Shown here in pieces: positions 1 to 8,105 of a stretch of DNA of 64,000 bases (the first letter of the stretch is position 1; each line of letters opens with the position of its first letter). Under the pieces are notes generated by a model, which was not told the origin of the DNA, ran no database searches, and saw only the letters and a program-made list of their open reading frames with translations. The position numbers and the translations under genes are program-made. Source of the stretch: Symbioplanes lichenis (lineage in GTDB: Bacteria > Actinomycetota > Actinomycetes > Mycobacteriales > Micromonosporaceae); the NCBI RefSeq assembly GCF_030709675.1, contig NZ_JAUZQD010000007.1, positions 417,928 to 481,927 on the forward strand, given 5' to 3'.

Positions 1-1
1 G

Positions 2-91
2 ATCGACATCATCGACCCGACTCCGAAGACGGTCGACTCGCTCATGCGCCTCGACCTGCCGGCTGGCGTCGACATCGAGATCAAGCTGTAG
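2..91 (+). CDS. rpsJ: 30S ribosomal protein S10, C-terminal end (partial)
   Basis: Only the last 29 codons and the stop are inside the window. The visible tail SLMRLDLPAGVDIEIKL matches the C-terminus of S10 (NusE), a 30S head protein that also takes part in NusB/NusG antitermination. It lies 11 bases before rplC, as expected for the first gene of the S10 operon; the start lies upstream of the window. Confidence 0.93.
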   Translation: MDIIDPTPKTVDSLMRLDLPAGVDIEIKL

Positions 92-102
92 GGATCCGGA
101 CA

Positions 103-753
103 ATGGACAGGCAAGTTAAGGGGATCCTGGGCGCCAAGCTCGGCATGACCCAGGTCTGGGACAACAACAAGGTCGTCCCGGTGACCGTGGTGCAGGCCGG
201 CCCTTGCGTCGTGACCCAGGTCCGCACCCCCGAAGCAGACGGTTACGCAGCGGTGCAGCTGGCCTACGGCCAGATCGACCCGCGCAAGGTGAACAAGCCC
301 GAGAGCGGTCACTTCGCGAAGGCGGGTGTGTCGCCGCGGCGCCACAAGGTGGAGCTGCGCACCACCGACGCCGGCGAGTACGAGCTCGGCCAGGAGATCA
401 CCGTCGAGGCGTTCGAGGCCGGCGCGGCCGTCGACGTCACCGGTAAGACCAAGGGCAAGGGCTACGCCGGTGTCATCAAGCGGCACGGCTTCCACGGCCT
501 GCGCGCGAGCCACGGTGTCGAGCGCAAGCACCGCTCGCCCGGCTCGATCGGCGCCTGCGCGACCCCCGGTCGCGTCTTCAAGGGCGTGCGGATGGCCGGT
601 CGCATGGGTGGCCAGCGCTTCACCGTGCAGAACCTGACCGTGCAGGCGGTCGACGTCGAGAACAACGTGATCCTGGTCAAGGGTGCCGTTCCCGGCCCCA
701 AGGGCGCGCTGATCCTCGTCCGCACCGCCGCCAAGAAGGGTGGTGCGAAGTGA
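103..753 (+). CDS. rplC: 50S ribosomal protein L3
   Basis: L3 is an early 23S rRNA binder that nucleates the 50S subunit and reaches towards the peptidyl-transferase centre. The 216-residue protein carries the N-terminal ILGAKLGMTQVWD block (residues 8-20) and the GGQRFTVQNLTV block (about 169-180) typical of L3. It has an ATG start 11 bases after rpsJ. Its stop overlaps the rplD GTG by four bases (GTGA), which suggests translational coupling inside the S10 operon. Confidence 0.98.
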   Translation: MDRQVKGILGAKLGMTQVWDNNKVVPVTVVQAGPCVVTQVRTPEADGYAAVQLAYGQIDPRKVNKPESGHFAKAGVSPRRHKVELRTTDAGEYELGQEITVEAFEAGAAVDVTGKTKGKGYAGVIKRHGFHGLRASHGVERKHRSPGSIGACATPGRVFKGVRMAGRMGGQRFTVQNLTVQAVDVENNVILVKGAVPGPKGALILVRTAAKKGGAK

Positions 754-1397
754 GCTCCGTTGACGTGATCAACGCGGAGGGCGCGAAGGCCGGCTCGGTC
801 GAGCTGCCCGACAGCGTCTTCGACGTGCAGGCGAACATCCCGCTGATGCACCAGGTCGTCGTGGCGCAGCTGGCCGCGGCCCGGCAGGGCACGCACAAGG
901 CCAAGACGCGCGGCGAGGTCGCCGGCGGCGGCAAGAAGCCGTACAAGCAGAAGGGCACCGGTCGCGCCCGCCAGGGCTCGATCCGCGCGCCGCAGTTCAC
1001 CGGTGGTGGCGTCGTGCACGGCCCCGTGCCGCGCGACTACTCCCAGCGGACGCCCAAGAAGATGAAGGCCGCCGCCCTGCGTGGCGCCCTCTCGGACCGG
1101 GCCCGCGAGGGTCGCATCCACGTGGTCGACGCCTTCGTCGCGGGCGAGACCCCGTCGACCAAGGCGGCCGTCGCCACGCTGCGCAAGGTCGCGAAGAGCA
1201 CCAAGGTGCTGGTCGTGCTGGGCAGCCAGGACGCGACGAACTGGCTGTCGCTGCGCAACGAGGCCACGGTGCACCTGATCGAGGCCGGCCAGCTCAACAC
1301 GTACGACGTGCTCGTGGCCGACGAGGTCGTGTTCACCAAGGACGCGCTCGACGAGTTCCTGGGCACCTCCGAGACCTCCGAGGAGGCGAACAAGTGA
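750..1397 (+). CDS. rplD: 50S ribosomal protein L4
   Basis: L4 binds 23S rRNA and lines the nascent-peptide exit tunnel with its extended loop. The 215-residue product has the conserved basic loop GGGKKPYKQKGTGRARQGS around residues 58-76, followed by the GALSDRAREG region. It starts at a GTG inside the rplC stop (GTGA) and ends with the same kind of overlap into rplW. In E. coli L4 represses its own operon; nothing in this window shows whether that holds here. Confidence 0.98.
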   Translation: MSSVDVINAEGAKAGSVELPDSVFDVQANIPLMHQVVVAQLAAARQGTHKAKTRGEVAGGGKKPYKQKGTGRARQGSIRAPQFTGGGVVHGPVPRDYSQRTPKKMKAAALRGALSDRAREGRIHVVDAFVAGETPSTKAAVATLRKVAKSTKVLVVLGSQDATNWLSLRNEATVHLIEAGQLNTYDVLVADEVVFTKDALDEFLGTSETSEEANK

Positions 1398-1696
1398 GCA
1401 CGATCGCCGACCCGCGCGACATCATCCTCGCCCCGGTGGTCTCCGAGAAGAGCTACAGCGTTCTCGACCAGAACTGGTACACGTTCCTCGTCCACCCGGA
1501 CGCGAACAAGACCCAGATCAAGATCGCGATCCAGCAGATCTTCGACGTCCGCGTGCTGACGGTGAACACCGCGAACCGCGAGGGCAAGCGCAAGCGCACC
1601 CGCACCGGCTTCGGTCAGCGCAAGGCAACCAAGCGCGCCATGGTGAAGCTGGCTGACGGTGACCGTATCGAGGCCTTCGGCGGCCCGGTCAGCTAA
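1394..1696 (+). CDS. rplW: 50S ribosomal protein L23
   Basis: L23 sits at the polypeptide exit of the 50S subunit and is the docking site for trigger factor and SRP. The protein is 100 residues, of usual length, with ILAPVVSEKSY near residue 12 and NKTQIKIAIQQIFDVRV in the middle. Its GTG start overlaps the rplD stop by four bases, and rplB follows after 14 bases. Confidence 0.97.
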   Translation: MSTIADPRDIILAPVVSEKSYSVLDQNWYTFLVHPDANKTQIKIAIQQIFDVRVLTVNTANREGKRKRTRTGFGQRKATKRAMVKLADGDRIEAFGGPVS

Positions 1697-1710
1697 GGGG
1701 TTTGTGAATC

Positions 1711-2550
1711 ATGGCTATCCGTAAGTACAAGCCGACCACGCCGGGCCGCCGCGGCTCGAGCGTCGCCGACTTCGCCGAGATCACCCGGTCCACGCCGGAG
1801 AAGTCTCTGGTCGTCCCGCTGCCCAAGAAGGGCGGCCGCAACGTCCACGGCCGGATCACCACCCGGCACCAGGGCGGCGGTCACAAGCGTCAGTACCGCC
1901 TGATCGACTTCAAGCGGAACGACAAGGACGGCGTGCCGGCCAAGGTCGCGCACATCGAGTACGACCCGAACCGCACGTCGCGCATCGCGCTGCTGCACTA
2001 CGCCGACGGCGAGAAGCGCTACATCCTCGCGCCGAAGGACCTGAAGCAGGGCGACCGCGTCGAGTCGGGCGTGGGCGCGGACATCAAGCCGGGCAACAAC
2101 CTGCCGCTGCGCAACATCCCGGTCGGTACGACGATCCACGGTGTGGAGCTTCGTCCCGGCGGTGGCGCCAAGCTGGCCCGCTCGGCCGGCGTCGGCATCC
2201 AGCTGCTGGGCCGCGAGGGCGCGTACGCCACGCTGCGTATGCCCTCCGGCGAGATCCGGCGCGTCGACATCCGCTGCCGCGCGACGGTCGGCGAGATCGG
2301 CAACGCCGAGCAGTCGAACATCAACTGGGGCAAGGCCGGCCGCATGCGCTGGAAGGGCAAGCGCCCGACCGTCCGTGGTGTCGCCATGAACCCGATCGAC
2401 CACCCGCACGGTGGTGGTGAGGGTAAGACCTCCGGTGGTCGCCACCCGGTCAACCCGGCTGGTAAGCCGGAGGGCCGTACCCGCCGCAAGGGCCAGGAGA
2501 GCGACAAGCTGATCGTTCGCCGCCGCTACGCCACCCGCAAGCGCGGGTAA
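1711..2550 (+). CDS. rplB: 50S ribosomal protein L2
   Basis: L2 is a large 23S rRNA-binding protein needed for subunit association and peptidyl-transferase assembly. It is 279 residues long. TRHQGGGHKRQYR lies near residue 51, and the C-terminal MNPIDHPHGGGEGKTSGGR segment (about 226-244) holds the conserved histidine region. It has an ATG start 14 bases downstream of rplW. Confidence 0.98.
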   Translation: MAIRKYKPTTPGRRGSSVADFAEITRSTPEKSLVVPLPKKGGRNVHGRITTRHQGGGHKRQYRLIDFKRNDKDGVPAKVAHIEYDPNRTSRIALLHYADGEKRYILAPKDLKQGDRVESGVGADIKPGNNLPLRNIPVGTTIHGVELRPGGGAKLARSAGVGIQLLGREGAYATLRMPSGEIRRVDIRCRATVGEIGNAEQSNINWGKAGRMRWKGKRPTVRGVAMNPIDHPHGGGEGKTSGGRHPVNPAGKPEGRTRRKGQESDKLIVRRRYATRKRG

Positions 2551-2563
2551 CGGGAGTTAAGAG

Positions 2564-2845
2564 ATGCCTCGCAGCCTGAAGAAGGGCCCGTTCGTCGACG
2601 ACCACCTGCTCAAGAAGGTGGAAGTCCAGAACGAGAAGAATTCGAAGAACGTCATCAAGACCTGGTCGCGGCGCTCGACGATCATCCCCGACATGCTCGG
2701 GCACACGATCGCCGTGCACGACGGGCGCAAGCACGTCCCGGTGTTCATCTCCGAGGCCATGGTCGGCCACAAGCTCGGCGAGTTCGCTCTGACCCGCACG
2801 TTCAAGGGTCACGAGAAGGACGACCGCAAGAGCCGTCGTCGCTAG
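2564..2845 (+). CDS. rpsS: 30S ribosomal protein S19
   Basis: S19 pairs with S13 in the 30S head and contacts the A-site tRNA region. The 93-residue product begins MPRSLKKGPFVDDHLLKKVE and ends in a basic tail (DDRKSRRR), both family hallmarks. ATG start, 13 bases after rplB. Confidence 0.98.
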   Translation: MPRSLKKGPFVDDHLLKKVEVQNEKNSKNVIKTWSRRSTIIPDMLGHTIAVHDGRKHVPVFISEAMVGHKLGEFALTRTFKGHEKDDRKSRRR

Positions 2846-2876
2846 TCGGATCACGGATAGGAAAGGGGTTACAGCG

Positions 2877-3350
2877 ATGCCAGCAAACAGCGATGTCGCG
2901 GCGCTTCCGGGCGCTCGCGCTGTTGCGCGCCACGTGCGCATCTCGCCGAACAAGGCGCGCCGTGTGATCAACCTCGTCCGCGGTCTGCCCGCGAAGGAGG
3001 CTCTCACGGTCCTGCAGTTCGCGCCGCAGGCCGCCAGCGAGCAGGTCTACAAGGTGCTCGCCAGCGCGATCGCCAACGCCGAGAACAACGAGCGGCTCGA
3101 CCCGGACGCGCTCCTGGTCGCCGAGGCGTTCGTCGACGAGGGCCCGACGCTGAAGCGGTTCCGGCCGCGGGCGCAGGGCCGGGCGTACCGGATCCGCAAG
3201 CGCACCTGTCACATCACGATCGCGGTGGAGGCCGTCCAGGTCGCCGCTCCGGCCCGCAAGGCCGCCGCGAAGAAGGCCGCTCCGGCCCAGGCGGCTCCGG
3301 CCACCGAGGCGAAGCCGGCCGAGTCCCAGAGCACGGAAGGTGCCGAGTAA
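2877..3350 (+). CDS. rplV: 50S ribosomal protein L22, with Ala/Lys/Pro-rich C-terminal tail
   Basis: L22 lines the exit tunnel beside L4; its beta-hairpin is a macrolide-resistance site. The core (ARHVRISPNKARRVINLVRG and the LVAEAFVDEGPTLKRFRPRAQGR hairpin) ends near residue 120. An extra tail of about 35 residues rich in Ala, Lys and Pro follows, bringing the protein to 157 residues against roughly 110-115 in E. coli. The stop overlaps the rpsC ATG by one base (TAATG), so the two are probably translationally coupled. Confidence 0.97.
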   Translation: MPANSDVAALPGARAVARHVRISPNKARRVINLVRGLPAKEALTVLQFAPQAASEQVYKVLASAIANAENNERLDPDALLVAEAFVDEGPTLKRFRPRAQGRAYRIRKRTCHITIAVEAVQVAAPARKAAAKKAAPAQAAPATEAKPAESQSTEGAE

Positions 3351-4183
3351 TGGGTCAGAAGGTTCACCCCACCGGGTTCCGGCTCGGCATCTCCACCGAC
3401 TGGAAGAGCCGCTGGTTCGCGGACAAGCTCTACAAGGACTACATCGGCGAGGACGTCAAGATCCGCCGCATGATGTCCAAGGGCCTCGAGCGCGCCGGCA
3501 TCTCCAAGGTGGACATCGAGCGCACCCGGGACCGGGTCCGCGTCGACATCCACACCGCCCGGCCGGGCATCGTCATCGGCCGCAAGGGCGCGGAGGCCGA
3601 CCGCATCCGCGGTGAGCTGGAGAAGCTCACCGGCAAGCAGGTCCAGCTCAACATCCTCGAGGTGAAGAGCCCGGAGTCGGACGCGCAGCTCGTGGCGCAG
3701 GGCGTCGCCGAGCAGCTGTCCAGCCGGGTCAGCTTCCGCCGGGCGATGCGCAAGGCCATGCAGTCCGCGATGAAGAACCCGGTCTGCAAGGGCATCCGCG
3801 TGCAGGTCTCCGGTCGCCTCGGCGGCGCGGAGATGAGCCGCACGGAGTTCTACCGTGAGGGTCGCGTCCCGCTGCACACGCTGCGCGCCGACATCGAGTA
3901 CGGCTTCTTCGAGGCCCGTACCACCTTCGGTCGCATCGGCGTGAAGGTCTGGATCTACAAGGGCGACGCCGTTCCGGGTCGCGAGGTCGCCCCCGAGGCG
4001 CCCGCGCGTCCGCGCCGGGACCGTGGCGACCGTCCCGACCGTCCGCGTCGTGGTCGTTCCGGCTCGTCCGGCACCACCGCGGGTGGCACCGAGGCCGGCC
4101 GGGCCGCGCAGGCGCAGGCCGCCGCCGAGCCGACCGAGACCGCCGCTGCTCCGGCCGCGGCCGAAACGCAGCAGGAGGGCTGA
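3350..4183 (+). CDS. rpsC: 30S ribosomal protein S3, with disordered C-terminal extension
   Basis: S3 forms part of the mRNA entry channel of the 30S subunit. It has 277 residues. The type-2 KH domain contains IVIGRKGAEADRIRGEL near residues 66-82, and the C-terminal core ends around residue 215. After that comes a low-complexity Arg/Asp/Gly then Ala/Glu-rich tail of about 60 residues, absent from the E. coli protein but common in actinobacterial S3. The start overlaps the rplV stop. Confidence 0.98.
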   Translation: MGQKVHPTGFRLGISTDWKSRWFADKLYKDYIGEDVKIRRMMSKGLERAGISKVDIERTRDRVRVDIHTARPGIVIGRKGAEADRIRGELEKLTGKQVQLNILEVKSPESDAQLVAQGVAEQLSSRVSFRRAMRKAMQSAMKNPVCKGIRVQVSGRLGGAEMSRTEFYREGRVPLHTLRADIEYGFFEARTTFGRIGVKVWIYKGDAVPGREVAPEAPARPRRDRGDRPDRPRRGRSGSSGTTAGGTEAGRAAQAQAAAEPTETAAAPAAAETQQEG

Positions 4184-4186
4184 CAC

Positions 4187-4612
4187 ATGCTGATGCCGCG
4201 TAAGCCCCCGAAGGGCTTCCGCAAGCCGCACCACCCGGACCGCCACGGCGCGTCCAAGGGCGGCAACCGGGTGGTCTTCGGCGAGTTCGGTATCCAGGCC
4301 CTGGAGCCGGCGTACGTGACGAACCGGCAGATCGAGTCGGCTCGTATCGCCATGACCCGCCACATCAAGCGTGGCGGTAAGGTCTGGATCTCGATCTTCC
4401 CGGACCAGGCGCTGACCAAGAAGCCCGCCGAGACCCGCATGGGTTCCGGTAAGGGTTCGCCGGAGTGGTGGGTCGCGAACGTCAAGCCGGGAAGGATTCT
4501 CTTCGAGATGTCGTTCCCCAACGAGACGATTGCGCGCGAGGCGATGCGCCGCGCGATTCACAAGCTCCCGATGAAGTGCCGCATCGTGACACGCGAAGTG
4601 GGTGAAAGCTGA
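4187..4612 (+). CDS. rplP: 50S ribosomal protein L16
   Basis: L16 organises the A-site region of the 50S subunit. It is 141 residues long and begins MLMPRKPPKGFRKPHHPDRHG; the central GGKVWISIFPDQALTKKPAETRMGSGKG is typical. ATG at 4187, three bases after rpsC; the stop overlaps the rpmC ATG by one base. Confidence 0.98.
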   Translation: MLMPRKPPKGFRKPHHPDRHGASKGGNRVVFGEFGIQALEPAYVTNRQIESARIAMTRHIKRGGKVWISIFPDQALTKKPAETRMGSGKGSPEWWVANVKPGRILFEMSFPNETIAREAMRRAIHKLPMKCRIVTREVGES

Positions 4613-4845
4613 TGGCAGCGGGCGTGAAGCCGGCCGAGCTGCGCGAGCTCTCCGAAGAGGAGCTGGTCTCGCGGCTGCGGGAGGCGAAGGCGGAGCTGTT
4701 CAACCTTCGCGTGCAGGGTGCCACCGGGCAGCTCGACAATCACCGTCGGCTGCAGGTGGTCCGCAAGGACATCGCGAGGATCTACACGGTCATGCGGGAA
4801 CGTGAGCTCGGGCTCTCGGCCGCGCCGAGTGAGGTGACAGCATGA
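4612..4845 (+). CDS. rpmC: 50S ribosomal protein L29
   Basis: L29 is a small helical-hairpin protein near the exit tunnel. It has 77 residues, with ELRELSEEELVSRLREAKAE and FNLRVQGATGQLDNHRRL matching the two helices. The ATG overlaps the rplP stop (TGATG) and its own stop overlaps the rpsQ ATG (ATGA). Confidence 0.97.
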   Translation: MAAGVKPAELRELSEEELVSRLREAKAELFNLRVQGATGQLDNHRRLQVVRKDIARIYTVMRERELGLSAAPSEVTA

Positions 4846-5117
4846 GTGAGAACACGACTGCTGCTCCGCGGGCTCAGCGCAAGACGCGCGAGGGCCTCGT
4901 GGTCAGCGACAAGATGGACAAGACGGTTGTCGTCGAGGTCGAGGACCGCGTCAAGCACGCGCTCTACGGCAAGGTCATCCGGCGTACGCGCAAGCTCAAG
5001 GTGCACGACGAGCAGAACGCGGCCGGCATCGGCGACCGGGTCCTCATGATGGAGACCCGTCCGCTCTCCGCCACCAAGCGCTGGCGGATCGTGGAGATCC
5101 TCGAAAAGGCCAAGTGA
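4842..5117 (+). CDS. rpsQ: 30S ribosomal protein S17
   Basis: S17 is a primary 16S rRNA binder with an OB fold. The product has 91 residues; GLVVSDKMDKTVVVEVEDRV starts near residue 18 after a short N-terminal extension. It is the last gene before a hairpin and a 97-base gap, the conventional S10/spc operon joint. Confidence 0.97.
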   Translation: MSENTTAAPRAQRKTREGLVVSDKMDKTVVVEVEDRVKHALYGKVIRRTRKLKVHDEQNAAGIGDRVLMMETRPLSATKRWRIVEILEKAK

Positions 5118-5121
5118 GTCT

Positions 5122-5149
5122 GGCTGGGCCGGCGAGAGCCGGCCCAGCC
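5122..5149 (+). terminator. Perfect hairpin at the rpsQ/rplN (S10/spc) joint
   Basis: Twelve-base arms GGCTGGGCCGGC (5122-5133) and GCCGGCCCAGCC (5138-5149) pair perfectly around a GAGA tetraloop, starting five bases after the rpsQ stop. No T-run follows, so this could be a U-less actinobacterial terminator, an attenuator, or an mRNA-processing or stability element between two parts of the superoperon. Confidence 0.6.
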
Positions 5150-5214
5150 GACCATCGTTCCGCCAAGCTTCGGACAGCAAGTCTCCGGAGAACTGGCAGA
5201 CATAGGAGAACCCA

Positions 5215-5583
5215 GTGATCCAGCAGGAGTCGCGACTGCGCGTCGCCGACAACACGGGTGCCCGAGAGATCCTGTGCATCCGCGTGCTCGGTGGCTCCGG
5301 CCGCCGCTACGCGAGCATCGGCGATGTCATCGTGGCCACGGTCAAGGACGCGATCCCGGGCGCGGGTGTGAAGAAGGGTGACGTCGTCAAGGCGGTCATC
5401 GTTCGCACCGCCAAGGAGAAGCGCCGTCCCGACGGCTCGTACATCCGCTTCGACGAGAACGCCGCCGTCATCATCAAGGACGGCGGGGACCCCCGCGGTA
5501 CGCGTATCTTCGGCCCGGTCGGCCGTGAGCTGCGCGACAAGCGGTTCATGAAGATCATCAGCCTGGCGCCGGAGGTGCTCTGA
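5215..5583 (+). CDS. rplN: 50S ribosomal protein L14
   Basis: L14 lies at the 30S/50S interface. It is 122 residues, the standard length, begins VIQQESRLRVADNTGAREI, and contains GDVVKAVIVRTAKEKRRPDG. The start is GTG, preceded by ATAGGAGAA as Shine-Dalgarno. It is the first gene of the spc section, followed after two bases by rplX. Confidence 0.98.
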   Translation: MIQQESRLRVADNTGAREILCIRVLGGSGRRYASIGDVIVATVKDAIPGAGVKKGDVVKAVIVRTAKEKRRPDGSYIRFDENAAVIIKDGGDPRGTRIFGPVGRELRDKRFMKIISLAPEVL

Positions 5584-5585
5584 CC

Positions 5586-5900
5586 GTGAAGATCAAGAAG
5601 GGCGACACGGTCGTCGTCATCGCCGGCAAGGACAAGGGTGCCAAGGGCAAGGTCATCGCGGCCTTCCCGCGCCAGGACAAGGTCCTCGTCGAGGGCGTCA
5701 ACCGCATCAAGAAGCACGAGCGCATCCGTACGACGCAGCGCGGTTCGAAGACCGGCGGCATCGTCACGCAGGAAGCCGCCATCCACATCTCGAACGTGCA
5801 GATCGTGGACGACCAGGGCAAGCCGACCCGCGTGGGCTACCGCATCGACGAGAACGGCCAGAAGGTCCGGATCGCTCGTACCACCGGTAAGGACCTGTGA
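5586..5900 (+). CDS. rplX: 50S ribosomal protein L24
   Basis: L24 is an assembly initiator protein with an N-terminal KOW motif, here KIKKGDTVVVIAGKDKGAKG at residues 2-21. Length is 104 residues. The GTG start lies two bases after the rplN stop; the stop overlaps the start of rplE. Confidence 0.97.
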   Translation: MKIKKGDTVVVIAGKDKGAKGKVIAAFPRQDKVLVEGVNRIKKHERIRTTQRGSKTGGIVTQEAAIHISNVQIVDDQGKPTRVGYRIDENGQKVRIARTTGKDL

Positions 5901-6469
5901 TGACTGCCGCTACCGAGACCAAGACCCTGCCCCGGCTGAAGCAGAAGTACCGCAGCGAGGTCATCGCCGGGCTTCAGGAGCAGTACAAGTACGGCAACCC
6001 CATGCAGGTTCCCGGCCTGGTGAAGGTCGTCGTGAACATGGGTGTGGGCGAGGCCGCCCGCGACGCCAAGCTGATCGACGGCGCCGTGCGGGACCTGACC
6101 ACCATCACCGGCCAGAAGCCGCTGGTGCGCCGGGCGACCAAGTCCATCGCGCAGTTCAAGCTGCGTGAGGGCATGCCGATCGGCGCGAAGGTCACCCTCC
6201 GCAACGACCGCATGTGGGAGTTCCTGGACCGGCTGCTGTCGATCGCGCTGCCGCGTATCCGCGACTTCCGCGGCCTCGACGGGCGCAAGCTCGACGGGCA
6301 CGGCAACTACACCTTCGGTCTGACCGAGCAGTCGGTGTTCCACGAGATCGACCAGGACCGGATCGACCGGACCCGGGGCATGGACATCACCGTGGTCACC
6401 ACCGCCAAGACCGACGAGGAGGGCCGGCAGCTGCTCAAGCTTCTGGGCTTCCCGTTCAAGGAGAACTGA
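5900..6469 (+). CDS. rplE: 50S ribosomal protein L5
   Basis: L5 forms the 5S rRNA complex with L18 and contacts the P-site tRNA. The central LVKVVVNMGVGEAARDAKLI and the C-terminal GMDITVVTTAKTDEEG are family signatures. I take the ATG at 5900, giving 189 residues and a TGATG overlap with rplX; an in-frame GTG at 5897 is the alternative. Confidence 0.96.
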   Translation: MTAATETKTLPRLKQKYRSEVIAGLQEQYKYGNPMQVPGLVKVVVNMGVGEAARDAKLIDGAVRDLTTITGQKPLVRRATKSIAQFKLREGMPIGAKVTLRNDRMWEFLDRLLSIALPRIRDFRGLDGRKLDGHGNYTFGLTEQSVFHEIDQDRIDRTRGMDITVVTTAKTDEEGRQLLKLLGFPFKEN

Positions 6470-6471
6470 GC

Positions 6472-6657
6472 ATGGCTAAGAAGGCCCTGAAGATCAAGGC
6501 TGCCGCGAAGCCGAAGTTCGCCGTTCGGGCTTACACCCGGTGCCAGAAGTGCGGTCGCCCGCACTCGGTGTACCGCAAGTTCGGCCTGTGCCGGGTTTGC
6601 GTCCGGGACATGGCCCACCGGGGCGAGCTGCCCGGCGTGTCCAAGGCTTCTTGGTAA
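6472..6657 (+). CDS. rpsN: 30S ribosomal protein S14, zinc-binding short form (type Z)
   Basis: This 61-residue S14 stabilises the 30S head. It is the zinc-ribbon (C+) form: CQKC and CRVC (about residues 24-27 and 40-43) supply four cysteines. ATG at 6472, two bases after rplE. The long zinc-free form used under zinc starvation is not in this window. An 80-base gap follows before rpsH. Confidence 0.96.
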   Translation: MAKKALKIKAAAKPKFAVRAYTRCQKCGRPHSVYRKFGLCRVCVRDMAHRGELPGVSKASW

Positions 6658-6737
6658 CCCCGACTTCTGTAACACCGCTTCGCCGTAGGCCTGGCCGTAT
6701 GACCGGGAACCCCGGCGAGAAAGGTTGACGAACACCC

Positions 6738-7145
6738 ATGACGATGACTGACCCGATCGCAGACATGCTCACGCGTCTGCGTAACGCCAACCAGGCGTAC
6801 CACGACAAGGTGACCATGCCCTTCTCGAAGATCAAGGCGAACATCGCCGAGGTCCTGAAGGCGGAGGGCTACATCGCCTCCTGGTCGGCCGAGGAGCCTG
6901 AGGAAGGCGAAGTCGGCAAGCGCCTGGTCGTTGAGCTCAAGTACGGCCAGAGCCGCGAGCGCAGCCTCGCCGGCATCAAGCGCGTGTCCAAGCCCGGCCT
7001 GCGGGTTTACGCCAAGTCCGACGAGCTCCCGCGGGTGCTCGGCGGCCTGGGCGTCGCGATCATCTCGACGTCCCAGGGCCTCCTGACTGACAAGCAGGCC
7101 CGCAAGCGGAGCGTTGGCGGGGAAGTCCTCGCCTTCGTCTGGTAA
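6738..7145 (+). CDS. rpsH: 30S ribosomal protein S8
   Basis: S8 binds the central domain of 16S rRNA; in E. coli it also represses the spc operon. It has 135 residues, with TDPIADMLTRLRNANQAYHD at the N-terminus and STSQGLLTDKQARKR plus GGEVLAFVW at the C-terminus. ATG start; rplF follows after 12 bases. Confidence 0.98.
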   Translation: MTMTDPIADMLTRLRNANQAYHDKVTMPFSKIKANIAEVLKAEGYIASWSAEEPEEGEVGKRLVVELKYGQSRERSLAGIKRVSKPGLRVYAKSDELPRVLGGLGVAIISTSQGLLTDKQARKRSVGGEVLAFVW

Positions 7146-7157
7146 CGGAGACTAGAC

Positions 7158-7700
7158 ATGTCGCGAATCGGACGTAAGTCGATCCCGGTCCCGGCCGGCG
7201 TCGACGTCACCATCACGGGCCAGACCGTCAAGGTCAAGGGCCCCAAGGGCGAGCTCTCGCACACCATCGCCGAGCCGATCACCATCGAGAAGGCGGAGAA
7301 CGGCGAGCTCTCGGTCAACCGCCCCAACGACGAGCGCAAGGCCAAGGAGCTGCACGGCCTCTCGCGTACCCTGGTCGCCAACATGATCGTCGGCGTGACC
7401 GAGGGCTACAAGAAGACGCTCGAGATCAACGGCACCGGTTACCGCGTGACCGCCAAGGGCAAGGACCTCGAGTTCGCCCTGGGCTTCTCGCACCCGGTCA
7501 ACATCGTGCCGCCGGCCGGCATCACCTTCACGGTGGAGCGGCCCACGCAGTTCACGGTGGCCGGCATCGACAAGCAGCTCGTCGGCGAGGTCGCCGCGAA
7601 CATCCGGAAGATCCGCCCGCCGGAGCCCTACAAGGGCAAGGGCGTCAAGTACCAGGGCGAGGTCATCCGCCGCAAGGCCGGAAAGGCAGGTAAGAAGTGA
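7158..7700 (+). CDS. rplF: 50S ribosomal protein L6
   Basis: L6 sits near the GTPase-associated centre of the 50S subunit. The 180-residue protein begins MSRIGRKSIPVPAGVDVTI and ends with PPEPYKGKGVKYQGEVIRRK, both conserved. Its stop overlaps the rplR GTG by four bases. Confidence 0.98.
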   Translation: MSRIGRKSIPVPAGVDVTITGQTVKVKGPKGELSHTIAEPITIEKAENGELSVNRPNDERKAKELHGLSRTLVANMIVGVTEGYKKTLEINGTGYRVTAKGKDLEFALGFSHPVNIVPPAGITFTVERPTQFTVAGIDKQLVGEVAANIRKIRPPEPYKGKGVKYQGEVIRRKAGKAGKK

Positions 7701-8092
7701 CCGCCACGCTGCTCAAGCGCCGCAACGGCGGCGGGGTCGCCCACAAGCGCTCCGTCGGCAAGGCTCGCCGGCACTTCCGCGTTCGGAAGAACGTCCGCGG
7801 CACTGCCGAGCGTCCCCGTCTGGTCGTCTCCCGGTCCACGCGGCACATCACCGCGCAGATCATCGACGACCTCAAGGGTCACACGCTGGCCTCTGCCTCC
7901 ACGCTCGACGCCTCCCTGCGGGGTACCGAGGGTGACAAGAGCGCTCTGTCCGGCAAGGTCGGAACGCTCCTCGCCGAGCGGGCCAAGGCCGCGGGCGTGT
8001 CCAAGGTCGTCTTCGACCGCGGCGGCAACAAGTACGCGGGGCGGATCGCCGCGCTTGCGGACGCCGCCCGCGAAGCCGGACTCGAGTTCTAG
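7697..8092 (+). CDS. rplR: 50S ribosomal protein L18
   Basis: L18 binds 5S rRNA together with L5. The 131-residue product has RPRLVVSRSTRHITAQIIDD and the C-terminal VVFDRGGNKYAGRIAALADA motif. GTG start within the rplF stop; rpsE follows after 13 bases with an AGGAGGGAA Shine-Dalgarno. Confidence 0.98.
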   Translation: MTATLLKRRNGGGVAHKRSVGKARRHFRVRKNVRGTAERPRLVVSRSTRHITAQIIDDLKGHTLASASTLDASLRGTEGDKSALSGKVGTLLAERAKAAGVSKVVFDRGGNKYAGRIAALADAAREAGLEF

Positions 8093-8105
8093 GAGGGAAT
8101 GACCA